From: Salvelinus alpinus
Taxonomy: Eukaryota > Chordata > Actinopteri > Salmoniformes > Salmonidae
DNA length: 64,000 nt
Assembly: GCF_045679555.1 (NCBI RefSeq)
Contig: NC_092120.1
Span: 7,167,574 to 7,231,573, forward strand
Direction: 5' to 3'
A model generated the notes under the pieces. It made no database searches and was not told the DNA's origin. It saw only the letters and a list, made by a program, of their open reading frames with translations. A program made the position numbers and the translations under genes. Below are positions 1 through 12,451 of the stretch, piece after piece (the first letter of the stretch is position 1; each line of letters starts with the position of its first letter).

Positions 1-284
1 TCTCTCAGTGCACCCTATCAGAAAGGAAGTTGTTTGTAAAGGCCATCCAACAACGAACAGTGATCATGGGCAAACAAATAAATATTTTGAGTCGAGGATA
101 CAATCCTCATTTGCCTGTTGCCAGATCTGTATGTGCTTTAGCCAACTCCTCTGACTGTAATCGTCATGACAATGCACATACAGCTCTGGGACCAGCCTAA
201 ATCATGGGCAATAATTATATATTTTTTTGGGGGGGGGTTGCAGTGCCTGATTTGATTTGTGTAGGTCTCTCACAAGTACTTGCT
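1..284. other. Unassigned sequence at the left edge
   Basis: No exon, long reading frame or recognisable repeat was seen, apart from an unbroken G run near 230-237. It lies downstream of laptm4b. Confidence 0.4.
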
Positions 285-1405
285 TCATATCAAATCAAAC
301 ATTATTTGCCACATGCGCCGAATACAACAAGTGTAGACTTTACCGTGAAATGCTTACTTACAAGCCCTAAGCAACAGTGCAGTTCATGAAGAAGTAAATA
401 TTTACCAAGTAGGCTAAAATAAAAAGTAATAATAAAAAGTAACACAATAAGAATAACAATAACAAGGCTATATACAGGGGCACTGGTACCAAGTCAGTGT
501 GCAGAAGTTCAGGCTAATTGAGGTAATCTGTACATGTAGGTGGGGGCGAAGTGACTATGCATAGGTAACAAACAAACAGCGAGTAGCAGCAGTGTACAGT
601 GGGGGGGGGGTCAATGTAAATTGTCCAGTGGCAATTTTTATGAATTGTTCAGCAGTCTAATGGCTTGGGGGTAGAAGCTGTTGAGGAGCCTTTTGGTCCT
701 AGACTTGGCGCTCCGGTATCACTTGCCGTGCGGAAGCAGAGAAAACAGTCTATAACTTGGGTGACTGGAGTCTGACAATTTTAATGGGCTTTCCTCTGAC
801 ACCGCCTATTATATAGGTCCTGAATGGCAGGAAGCTTGGCCCCAGTGATGTACCGGGCCGTTCGCACTACCCTCTGTAGTGCCTTACGGTCAGATGCCGA
901 GCAGTTGCCATACCAGGCGGTAATGCAACCGGTCAGGATGCTCTCGATGGTGCAGCTGTAGAACCTTTTGAGGATCTGGGGGCCTATGCCAAATCTTTTC
1001 AGTCTCCTGAGGGGGAAAAGGTTTTGTCGTGCCCTCTTCATGACTGTCTTGGTGTGTTTGGACCATGATAGTTCGTTGGTGATGTGGACACCAAGGAACT
1101 TGAAACTCTTGACCCGCTCCACTACAGCCCCGTCGATGTTAATGGGGGCCTGTTCGGCCAGCCTTTTGCTGTAGTCCACGATCAGTTCCTTTGTCTTGCT
1201 CACATTGAGGGAGAGGTTGTTGTCCTGGCACCACACTGCCAGTTCTCTGACCTCCTCCCTATAGGCCATCTCATCGTTGTCGGTGATCAGGCCTTCCACT
1301 GTTGTGTCGTCAGCAAACTTAATGATGGTGTTGGAGTTGTGTTTGGCCACGCAGTCGTGGGTGAACAGGAAATACAGGAGGGGACTTAGTACACACCCCT
1401 GAGGA
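285..1405 (-). mobile_element. 5'-truncated LINE (CR1/Rex1-like), minus orientation
   Basis: The minus strand from 1404 encodes a reverse-transcriptase segment: QGCVLSPLLYFLFTHDC, then the catalytic FADDTT (motif C), then the thumb region down to 781. The open frame runs 781-1404. The 3' region (285-780) ends with the salmonid-typical tail read on the plus strand as ttatttgccacatgcgccg and further. The endonuclease and fingers are missing at 1405, as expected for 5' truncation on insertion. It resembles RSg-1-type salmonid LINEs; the clade is tentative. Confidence 0.75.
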
Positions 1406-1900
1406 TGTGTACTTAGACCATGAAAACACGTTTCTGGTGGGTGGCCTTTGAACTAGGACTGACAGTAGAGAACATGTAGAAGTACAGCTTAGTACAAGCA
1501 AGAAAAAAAAATATATCCTCTATTACACTCACTACTAGCGCTCTCATATTTTAACTCTTTCCTGCTCGATGTTTCAACTGTAGATCAGTGAAAATAAATA
1601 ACTCCAAATAAACATTATAATGTTAAACAGTATCACAGTAACAGGTAAGTAGTAAGTAAATGTGTATAGGTAAAATTCTCTAGAAAGAATCAGTAGTATT
1701 GGGGCCTGGGTCAAATTATTACAAAACATTTTTTAAATTAAAATACTGCTAACACTACACACCCAGTGTGACAGTTATCAAATGCCAACTATAAAATGCA
1801 TAACGTATTGGAAAGAAAACATATAATATTTGTTGCCCAGGTCTGGCTGCTGTAGTAACAAGGGGGTCCAGTCCGTCAGCAGAACAGCGTCCCAGGTTCT
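1406..1900. other. laptm4b: Probable laptm4b 3' UTR
   Basis: AT-rich sequence between the laptm4b stop (1901) and the LINE. No canonical AATAAA was found on the minus strand, so the 3' end may use a variant signal or run into the LINE. Confidence 0.35.
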
Positions 1901-2668
1901 TCATGCTATGTAGGGTGCCCCGTAGGGGGGAGGAGCGTTCTTGGATGATGGAATAGCCATGGTGTCATCGTATGGGGGTAACAGTACCTGGGGATACAGA
2001 ATAAAGGGTGATCAAAACCAGAGTCTTCTAATGTGTGACTGACAACAGACATCAAAGTGCTATTTAACTGTTTGACATGGTTTCGAATATATTGGTTTTT
2101 GTCACTGGCAAAGACTACAAGCAGTAATATAATAGGCTGCGTATTGGTCTAATTCCAAACAGCAGTTGGTCAAATATACTCTTAAGTGAAAATAGTGTGA
2201 GCTCCCGGAAGTGACACGATGGTCATATATAGAGGATGACAGAGGATTTCAAAACAGATCTGTAATGATCTTAAAATAGTCTGGATGGGAGAATAGAGAG
2301 ATGAGAGAAGATTAAAGAGGGAGAAAGGGAGGCCGTGAATGAATGTGGTACAAGTCTATTGAGAGGCCAAATCTATAGAGAAGGCCATGAATGAATGCGA
2401 TCCAAGTCTATTGGAGCAGGTCCAGACTGAAATCAGTGAAGTGAAACAGTTTGGATTCCAGGCTGTGACTGTGGTTGTCAGGCAGCAAGGCAAGTCCACT
2501 GCAGACCACATTCACATCCTATCTGACTGACATGAGTCAGGTTCAGTCAGCCAGTTCCTCTATGTCTTTGATGAGGTAAAGTAGACCTCCGTCTCAGATA
2601 TTCCCTCTTCAGACTACTACACTCTCTCTCTGGGGAACCAACCAAATACTATCATGGGAAATGGCTGG

Positions 2669-2702
<34 letters not shown>

Positions 2703-5700
2703 ATCTCAGATGTATGTAACCCATCCTGGTTTTCCTACTAACACAGAGACATACTGTAGGCAACATCTATGATTCAATGCATTTTCAATGGACAACACCG
2801 GCAGAGGATACTGTAAAATATGGTTAGAGTATGCCATTGTCATCCTCACACACAACAGTAAGGCACTGGTTAGGGGCATAATGGCATGACAGTCCAGACT
2901 GGAGTCCATGTCATGGTGGACCTTTCTGATCTCAGACCAGTGATTTAACACTACACATTGTGCTTAATGTCCTGAAGCTATACTTCATGGGGTGGTTTCC
3001 CGGACACAGATTAGGTCTAGTCCTGGACTAAAAAGCAATGTGTGTCTGGAAAACCGCCCCCTCGGTGGCTCCGCTCAGTCCAGACATACCGACTTTCCTA
3101 ATGTGGAAGACATCACATCTACAGTAGGCTATCCCCATTATTGTCTTACGTCAGATAGCGCGACTCCATCTGCACTGATAGAGGGCTTAGTGTCGTGTAG
3201 GAGTGACGCCACCGGTCGGAAGGCAACGCAGTGTCCCTGTTTATAATAACCTGTCAATAATACACAGATGGCTGCAGTCTACCTTTATCCATGAAGTGTA
3301 CACTCAGGCAATCCCCACTATAGATTTGAAAGGAATGGACTGGTGTAGGAAACTCCCTGTAAATCACTTAATCCACAGCATTTAAGTTTAGGAGGGGAGT
3401 GAGTGAGTGTACACTTCAGGAGAGAAGTAGGGAATCAGAACACTCCTGTAGACTGGTGGTCTACCAGAATATTTTCTGACCACTTGCCCACTGGAAACCT
3501 TAATTGAAAAGCCTAGACCTACAGAAAGCATGACAGGCAGAATGTTGTTTTTCTAGCACATTTGACTAATGATTTGAATGGTTAAAAAGAGCAGTCTCGT
3601 CCAGTCCCTTTAGAGCTAAGGTGTTTTACACATCAGGAGGACCAGAAGGGCCTCAGCTTCTCTAGACCAAAACATCACGTCATTCCTCTACATCAGGGGT
3701 AGGCAATTCTTTTTTCTTTAAATAGGCAAGTCAATTAAGTACAAATTCTTATTTACAATGACGGCCTACCAATAGGCAAAAGGCCTCCTGCGGGGACGGT
3801 ACAAAAAAAAAAAAGTATGACAAAACATACATCACGACAAGAGACACCACTACATAAAGAGAGACCTAAGACAACAACACAACATGGTAGCAACGGTAGC
3901 AACACAACATGGTACAAAAACTAGATTCCGATTTTTGGTCGGATGGGATGGTCTGGGGCGGAACATAAAAATAATTTGTATGCTGCAAATTGACCACAAC
4001 TAAGCCCAAAAAGAGATTATATCACATGTCTATTTGGGGGGGGAATACTTGAACAGATTTTAAGCTGAATTCCTGGTGATAAAACTTTTGGGGGTCAGAA
4101 CAAATAAAACTTTGAAAACTTGCAAGACGGTTTTGGCCCGCGGGCCACACTGTAGCTGACCTGTGCTCTACATGTTCAAAACAAATCATGAGCATCATGA
4201 GCCATTCGTAGTGGCTTTGAATTTAAGGTTTATATTCTGGGCACAAATACATATCCAATTTACATAAGCCTACTTCATCCCTTTTGGATATCAAACTCTT
4301 GTCAATTACAACATTATACAGTGACACATTTTACTGGTGGAACAAAAAGTCCTGATAATGGTATTGTTCTGACTCTCATCGTAGAGGTACAAACACTGTT
4401 GACAACCCCTCACTCTCCTTTCCTACACCTGCATTGTGACATCACACAGTAATCCTCTTCCCCCAGGCTAGCTGGATGAGCAGTGCTGCAATGATCTGAT
4501 AGCTAAACCAGATCCTCCCCTCGCTAACGCCATGTTTTCAGGCTGCATTTCTCCCCTCCCCTTGTTCAACAGTGGATAATGTGTTGTAATATCTGCAGCG
4601 GAAGCAGAGGATAAGCAGCCAGGTGGCCAAGCGTGGGCTATATGATACCAGTAGGAGAGAGAGAGAGAGAGACAGACCGAGAGCTTTTCATTGAGTAGGT
4701 GGCCAATGTACTGTAGCCATATTAATGAGTTTGCCAGTGTGGAATTTTTTCCGGCCTCATCCAAGCAAAGCCTCTTACTACAGCCCAACTTACTACAACT
4801 TTATACTCCCTTCCTACTCTGACATGATGGCTTTACTGTTGGAATGCACTCTCCCTCACCGTCTTGAGGGGAACCTAACCTACGCATAATATGAACCTGA
4901 TCAGTGACCTATAATAAGTGAATCCTTTTTCCATTGGATGTGAGGTTTCTATGTTTTCTTTGTAAACACACAATAGCATCACACCAAGATAAGATACAGT
5001 GAGGGAAAAAAGTATTTGATCCCCTGCTGATTTTGTACGTTTGCCCACTGACAAAGAAATGATCAGTCTATAATTTTAATGGTAGGTTTATTTGAACAGT
5101 GAGAGACAGAATATCAACAAAAAAATCCAGAAAAACGCATGTCAAAAATGTTATGAATTGATTTGCATTTTAATGAGGGAAATAAGTATTTGACCCCTCT
5201 GCAAAACATGACTTAGTACTTGGTGGCAAAACCCTTGTTGGCAATCACAGAGGTCAGACGTTTCTTGTAGTTGGCCACCAGGTTTGCACACATCTCAGGA
5301 GGGATTTTGTCCCACTCCTCTTTGCAGATCTTCTTCAAGTCATTAAGGTTTCGAGGCTGACGTTTGGCAACTCGAACCTTCAGCTCCCTCCACAGATTTT
5401 CTATGGGATTAAGGTCTGGAGACTGGCTAGGCCACTCCAGGACCTTAATGTGCTTCTTCTTGAGCCACTCCTTTGTTGCCTTGGCCGTGTGTTTTGGGTC
5501 ATTGTCATGCTGGAATACCCATCCACGACCCATTTTCAATACCCTGGCTGAGGGAAGGAGGTTTTCACCCAAGATTTGACGGTACATGGCCCCGTCCATC
5601 GTCCCTTTGATGCGGTGAAGTTGTCCTGTCCCTTTAGCAGAAAAACACCCCCAAAGCATAATGTTTCCACCTCCATGTTTGACGGTGGGGATGGTTTCTT

Positions 5701-8700
5701 GGGGTCATAGGCAGCATTCCTCCTCCTCCAAACACGGCAAGTTGGGTTGATGCCAAAGAACTCCATTTTGGTCTCATCTGACCACAACACGTTCACCCAG
5801 TTGTCCTCTGAATCATTCAGATGTTCATTGGCAAACTTCAGACGGGCATGTATATGTGCTTTCTTGAGCAGGGGGACCTTGCGGGCGCTGCAGGATTTCA
5901 GTCCTTCACGGCATAGTGTGTTACCAATTGTTTTCTTGATGACTATGGTCCCAGCTGCCTTGAGATCATTGACAAGATCCTCCTGTGTAGTTCTGGGCTG
6001 ATTCCTCACCGTTCTCATGATCATTGCAACTCCACGAGGTGAGATCTTGCATGGAGCCCCAGGCTGAGGGAGATTGACAGTTCTTTTGTGTTTCTTCCAT
6101 TTGCGAATAATCACAGAAACTGTTGTCACCTTCTCACCAAGCTGCTTGGCAATGGTCTTGTAGCCCATTCCAGCCTTGTGTAGGTCTACAATCTTGTCCC
6201 TGACATCCTTGGAGAGCTCTTTGGTCTTGGCCATGGTGGAGAGTTTGGAATCTGATTGATTGATTGCTTCTGTGGACAGGTATCTTTTATACAGGTAAGA
6301 AACTGAGATTAGGAGCACTCCCTTAAAGAGTGTGCTCCTAGTCTCCGTTCGTTACCTGTATGAAAGACACCTGGGAGCCAGAAATCTTTTTGATTGAGAA
6401 GGGATCAAATACTTATTTCCCTCATTAAAATGCAAATCAATTTATAACATTTTTGACATGCATTTTTCTGGATATTTTTGTTGTTATTCTGTCTCTCACT
6501 GTTCAAATAAACCTACCATTAAAATTATAGACTGATAATTTCTTTGTCAGTGGGCAAACGTACAAAATCAGCAGGGGATCAAATACTTTTTTCCCTCACT
6601 GTAAATGCTTTATGATAGATTTATGATTTCTACTTTCTCCAGAATGCAAAGCACAAAGCAGAGGGAGTTAATGAGGAAGGGCGGGATAGGTAATTATAGA
6701 ATAGATGAGATGTCACTACATCACTACTCTGGACGGTTCTGACTTAGAATATGTGGACAACTACAAATACCAAGGTGTCTGGTTAGACTGTAAACTCTCC
6801 TTCCAGACCCACATCAAACATCTCCAATCCAAAGTTAAATCTAGAATTGGCTTCCTATTTCACAACAAAGCATCCTTCACTCATGCTGCCAAACATACCC
6901 TTGTAGAACTGACCATCCTACCGATCCTCGACATCGGCGATGTCATTTACAAAATAGCCTCCAATACCCTACTCAATAAATTGGATGCAGTCTATCACAG
7001 TGCCATCCGTTTTGTCACCAAAGCCCCATATACGCTCTTGTTGGCTGGCCCTCGCTTCATACTCGTCGCCAAACCCACTGGCTCCAGGTCATCTACAAGA
7101 CCCTGCTAGGTAAAGTCCCCCCTTATCTCAGCTCGCTGGTCACCATAGCAGCACCCACCTGTAGCACGCGCTCCAGCAGGTATATCTCTCTGGTCACCCC
7201 CAAAACCAATTCTTCCTTTGGCCGCCTCTCCTTCCAGTTCTCTGCTGCCAATGACTGGAATGAACTACAAAAATCTCTGAAACTGGAAACACTTATCTCC
7301 CTCACTAGCTTTAAGCACCAGCTGTCAGAGCAGCTCACAGATTACTGCACCTGTACATAGCCCATCTATAATTTAGCCCAAACAACTACTTCTCCCTCTC
7401 CTGTATTTATTTATTTTGCACCCCATTATTTCTATCTCTACTTTGCACATTCTTCCACTGCAAATCTACCAGTGTTTAACTTGCTATATTGTATTTACTT
7501 CGCCACCATGGCCTTTTTTTTGCCTTTACCTCCCTTATCTCACCTCATTTGCTCACATTGTATATAGACTTATTTTTCTACTGTATTATTGACTGTATGT
7601 TTGTTTTACTCCATGTGTAACTCCGTGTTGTTGTATGTGTCGAACTGCTTTGCTTTATCTTGGCCAGGTCGCAGTTGCAAATGAGAACTTGTTCTCAACT
7701 TGCCTACCTGGTTAAATAAAGGTGAAATAAATAAATAAAAATGTATCATATGAATACAAAGAGATATATTATGATAGTACACCACTGGTAAATGTCTAGA
7801 TTGTTTCAACTTTGCAAGCAAAGGGTTAGAGTGAATAACAGAAACAGTACATTTTTCAGCTGCTGTTTGAGTTGGAAATTACAACATATTATTGTAGGAG
7901 TAAAAGCAATGTCAATATTTGTGGATACACATAACTGTCAAAAAGGTAGCTAGCATTCACAGAGGTCGTTTGTCTGGAGTATATGTCAGTTTCTTCAAAC
8001 CCAACTAACTGAACAGAGGAAATTGCATTACACTGTAGTAACTACAGCAGACTAGTATAAAATACAAAAACGAACCCACCATCTCATAATGTAGGACTTG
8101 TCATTCATGTACTGTACAGCAATTGAAAGAGATGCTTGTATCCTGTGACTTACCGTGGTGTCATTAGTAGTGACGTATATCAGGACTTCTGTGGTGCTTC
8201 TTGCACGCACATACCGGTAGCAGTTCCACACACACGCTATCAGGTATGCCTGCAAAGGGAAAACCATTATCAAAGACATGAAAGAAAATAACTTTATCAA
8301 CAGCTGACATGATTTAAAGGTACAGTATCTGTTAAAGGCTCAATTTAATCCAAAGGGGTACTGTATAATTAATTCAGAAAGTGTTAAGACGCAATCTCCA
8401 ATGCAGAGGGGATTCATTCATTCAAAAAATTACAAGACTCAATGTCCAGTCCATTGCAGAAAGGTATAGTACAGCTCATTCAGGAGAGTGGTACAAAAAC
8501 AAGCTCTCATTGTTCCCTGACATCATCATGCTCAGTGAGCAGTACAGTAGCTTTCTGGGGGTTCAGTCCTGTCCAGCCAAACAACACCATCTGGTAAAGC
8601 AGTTGGCTCCTATAAGACAGACTGGGACTGAGCTCAGCTGTATATATACACAGTGCATTCGGAAAGTATTCAGACCTCTTGACTTTTTCCACATTTTCTA

Positions 8701-11700
8701 AAATTGATTAAATTGTGTGTGTGTCCCTTCATCAATCTACACACAATACCCCATAATGACAAAGCAAAAACAGGTTTTTAGAATTTGCGCACACACACAC
8801 ATATACAGTGGGGAGAACAAGTATTTGATACACTGCCGATTTTGCAGGTTTTCCTACTAAAGCATGTAGAGGTCTGTAATTTTTTATCATAGGTACACTT
8901 CAACTGTGAGAGATGGAATCTAAAACTTAAAAATCATACAATGTGATTTTCTGGATTTTTGTTTTAGATTCCGTCTCTCACAGTTGAAGTGTACCTATGA
9001 TAAAAATTACAGACCTCTACATGCTTTGTAAATAGGAAAACCTGCAAAATCGGCAGTGTAATCAAATACTTGTTCTCCCCACTGTATATATATATATACA
9101 CACACACATATATATGTATATACATACACACACATTGACATACATATAACAAACACACGTGTGTGCGTGCGGCGTGCGTGCGTGCGTATATATATATAGT
9201 TGGAGTCAGAAGTTTACATACACCTTAGCCAAATACATTTAAACTCAGTTTTTCACAATTCCTGACATTCAATCCTAGTAAAAATTCCATCTTAGGTCAG
9301 TTAGGATCACCACATTATTTTAAGAATGTGAAATGTCAGAATAATAGTAGAGAGAATGATTTATTTCAGCTTTTATTTTATTCATCACATTCCCAGTGGG
9401 TCAGAAGCTTACATACACTCAATTAGTATTTGGTAGCATTGCCTTTAAATTGTTTAACTTGGGTCAAATGTTTTGGGTAGCCTTCCACAATAAATTGGGT
9501 GAATTTTGGAACATTCCTCCTGACAGAGCTGGTGTAACTGAGTCAGGTTTGTAGGCCTCCTTGCTCGCACACGCTTTTTCAATTCTGCCCACAAATCTTC
9601 TATAGGATTGAGGTCAGGGCTTTGTGATGGCCACTCCAATATCTTGACTTTTTTGTCCTTAAGCCGTTTTGCAACAACTTTGGAAGTATGCTTGGGATCA
9701 TTGTCCATTTGAAAGACACATTTGTGACCAAGCTTTTAACTTCCTGACTGATGTCTTGAGATGTTGCTTCAATATATCCACATAATTTTCCTGCCTCATG
9801 AAGCCATCTATTTTGTGAAGCGCACCAGTCCCTCCTGCAGCAAAGCACCCCCACAATATGATGCTGCCACCCCCGTGCTTCCCGGTTGGGATGGTGTTCT
9901 TCGGCTTGCAAGCCTCCCCCTTTTTCCTCCAAACATAATGGCCAAACAGTTCTATTTTTGTTTCATCAGACAAGAGGACATTTCTCCAAAAAGTACGATC
10001 TTTGTCCCCATGTGCAGTTGCAAACCGTAGTCTGGATTTTTTTATGGCGGTTTTGGAGCAGTGGCTTCTTCCTTGCTGAGCGGCCTTTCAGGTTATGTCG
10101 ATATAGGACTTGTTTTACTGTGGATATAGATACTTTTTTACCTGTTTCCAAAAGCATCTTCACAAGGTCCTTTGCTGTTGTTCTGGGATTGATTTGCACT
10201 TTTCGCACCAAAATATGTTCATCTCTAGGAAACAGAACGTGTCTCCTTTCTGAGCGGTATGATGGCTGCGTGGTCCCATGGTGTTTATACTTGTATACTA
10301 TTGTTTGTACAGATGAACGTGGTACCTTCAGGTGTTTGGAAATTGCTCCAAGGATGAAGCAGACTTGTGGAGGTCTACAATTTTTTTCCTGAGAGCTGAT
10401 TTCTTTTGATTTTCCCATGATGTCAAGCAAAGAGGCACTGAGTTTGAAGGTAGGCCTTGAAATACATCCACAGGTACACCTCAAATTGACTCAAATGATG
10501 TCAATTAGCCTGTCAGAAGCTTCTAAAGCCAAGACATAATTTTCTGGAATTTTCCAAGCGGTTTAAAGGCACAGTCAACTTAGTGTATGTAAACTTCTGA
10601 CCCACTGGAATTGTGATACAGTGAATTTCAGTGAAATAATCTGTCTGTAAACAATTGTTGGAAAAATTACTTGTGTCATGCAAAGTAGATGTCCTAACCG
10701 ACTTGCCAAAACTATAGTTTGTTAACAAGAAATGTGTGGAGTGGTTGTAAAACGAGTTTTAATGACTCCAACCTAAGTGTATGTAAACTTCTGACTTCAA
10801 CTGTATATATATACAGTGGGGAGAACAAGTATTTGATACACTGCCGATTTTGCAGGTTTTCCTACTTACAAAGCATGTAGAGGTCTGTAATTTTTATCAT
10901 AGGTACACTTCAACTGTGAGAGACGGAATCTAAAACAAAAATCCAGAAAATCACATTGTATGATTTTTAACTAATTCCTTTGCATTTTATTGCATGACAT
11001 AAGTATTTGATACATCAGAAAAGCAGAACTTAATATTTGGTACAGAAACCTTTGTTTGCAATTACAGAGATCATACGTTTCCTGTAGTTCTTGACCAGGT
11101 TTGCACACACTGCAGCAGGGATTTTGGCCCACTCCTCCATACAGACCTTCTCCAGATCCTTCAGGTTTCGGGGCTGTCGCTGGGCAATACGGAATTTCAG
11201 CTCCCTCCAAAGATTTTCTATTGGATTCAGGTCTGGAGACTGGCTAGACCACTCCAGGACCTTGAGATGCTTCTTACGGAGCCACTCCTTAGTTGCCCTG
11301 GCTGTGTGTTTCGGGTCGTTGTCATGCTGGAAGACCCAGCCACGACCCATCTTCAATGCTCTTACTGAGGGAAGGAGGTTGTTGGCCAAGATCTCGCGAT
11401 ACATGGCCCCATCCATCCTCCCCTCAATACGGTGCAGTCGTCCTGTCCCCTTTGCAGAAAAGCAGCCCCAAAGAATGATGTTTCCACCTCCATGCTTCAC
11501 GTTTGGGATGGGTTCTTGGGGTTGTACTCATCCTTCTTCTTCCTCCAAACACAGCGAGTGGAGTTTAGACCAAAAAGTTATATTTTTGTCTCATCAGACC
11601 ACATGACCTTCTCCCATTCCTCCTCTGGATCATCCAGATGGTCATTGGCAAACTTCAGACGGGCCTGGACATGCGCTGGCTTGAGCAGGGGGACCTTGCG

Positions 11701-12419
11701 TGCGCTGCAGTATTTTAATCCATGACGGCGTAATGTGTTACTAATGGTTTTCTTTGAGACTGTGGTCCCAGCTCTCTTCAGGTCATTGACCAGGTCCTGC
11801 CGTGTAGTTCTGGGCTGATCCCTCACCTTCCTCATGATCATTGATGCCCCACGAGGTGAGATCTTGCATGGAGCCCCAGACCGAGGGTGATTGACCGTCA
11901 TCTTGAACTTCTTCCATTTTCTAATAATTGCGCCAACAGTTGTTGCCTTCTCACCAAGCTGCTTGCCTATTGTCCTGTAGCCCATCCCAGCCTTGTACAG
12001 GTCTACAATTTTATCCCTGATGTCCTTACACAGCTCTCTGGTCTTGGCCATTGTGGAGAGGTTGGAGTCTGTTTGATTGAGTGTGTGGACAGGTGTCTTT
12101 TATACAGGTAACGAGTTCAAACAGGTGCAGTTAATACAGGTAATGAGTGGAGAACAGGAGGGCTTCTTAAAGAAAAACTAACAGGTCTGTGAGAGCCGGA
12201 ATTCTTACTGGTTGGTAGGTGATCAAATACTTATGTCATGCAATAAAATGCAAATTAATTACTTAAAAATCATACAATGTGATTTTCTGGATTTTTGTTT
12301 TAGATTCCGTCTCTCACAGTTGAAGTGTACCTATGATAAAAATTACAGACCTCTACATGCTTTGTAAGTAGGAAAACCTGCAAAATCGGCAGTGTATCAA
12401 ATACTTGTTCTCCCCACTG

Positions 12420-12451
<32 letters not shown>

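Noticed and set aside
1084-1389. Open frame on the plus strand (101 codons)
   Set aside because: It is antisense to the LINE reverse transcriptase and shows no domain or codon support.
9886-10392. 168-codon plus-strand frame
   Set aside because: It is exactly antisense to the Sleeping-Beauty-type transposase remnant.
11091-11606. 171-codon plus-strand frame
   Set aside because: Antisense shadow of the element B transposase.
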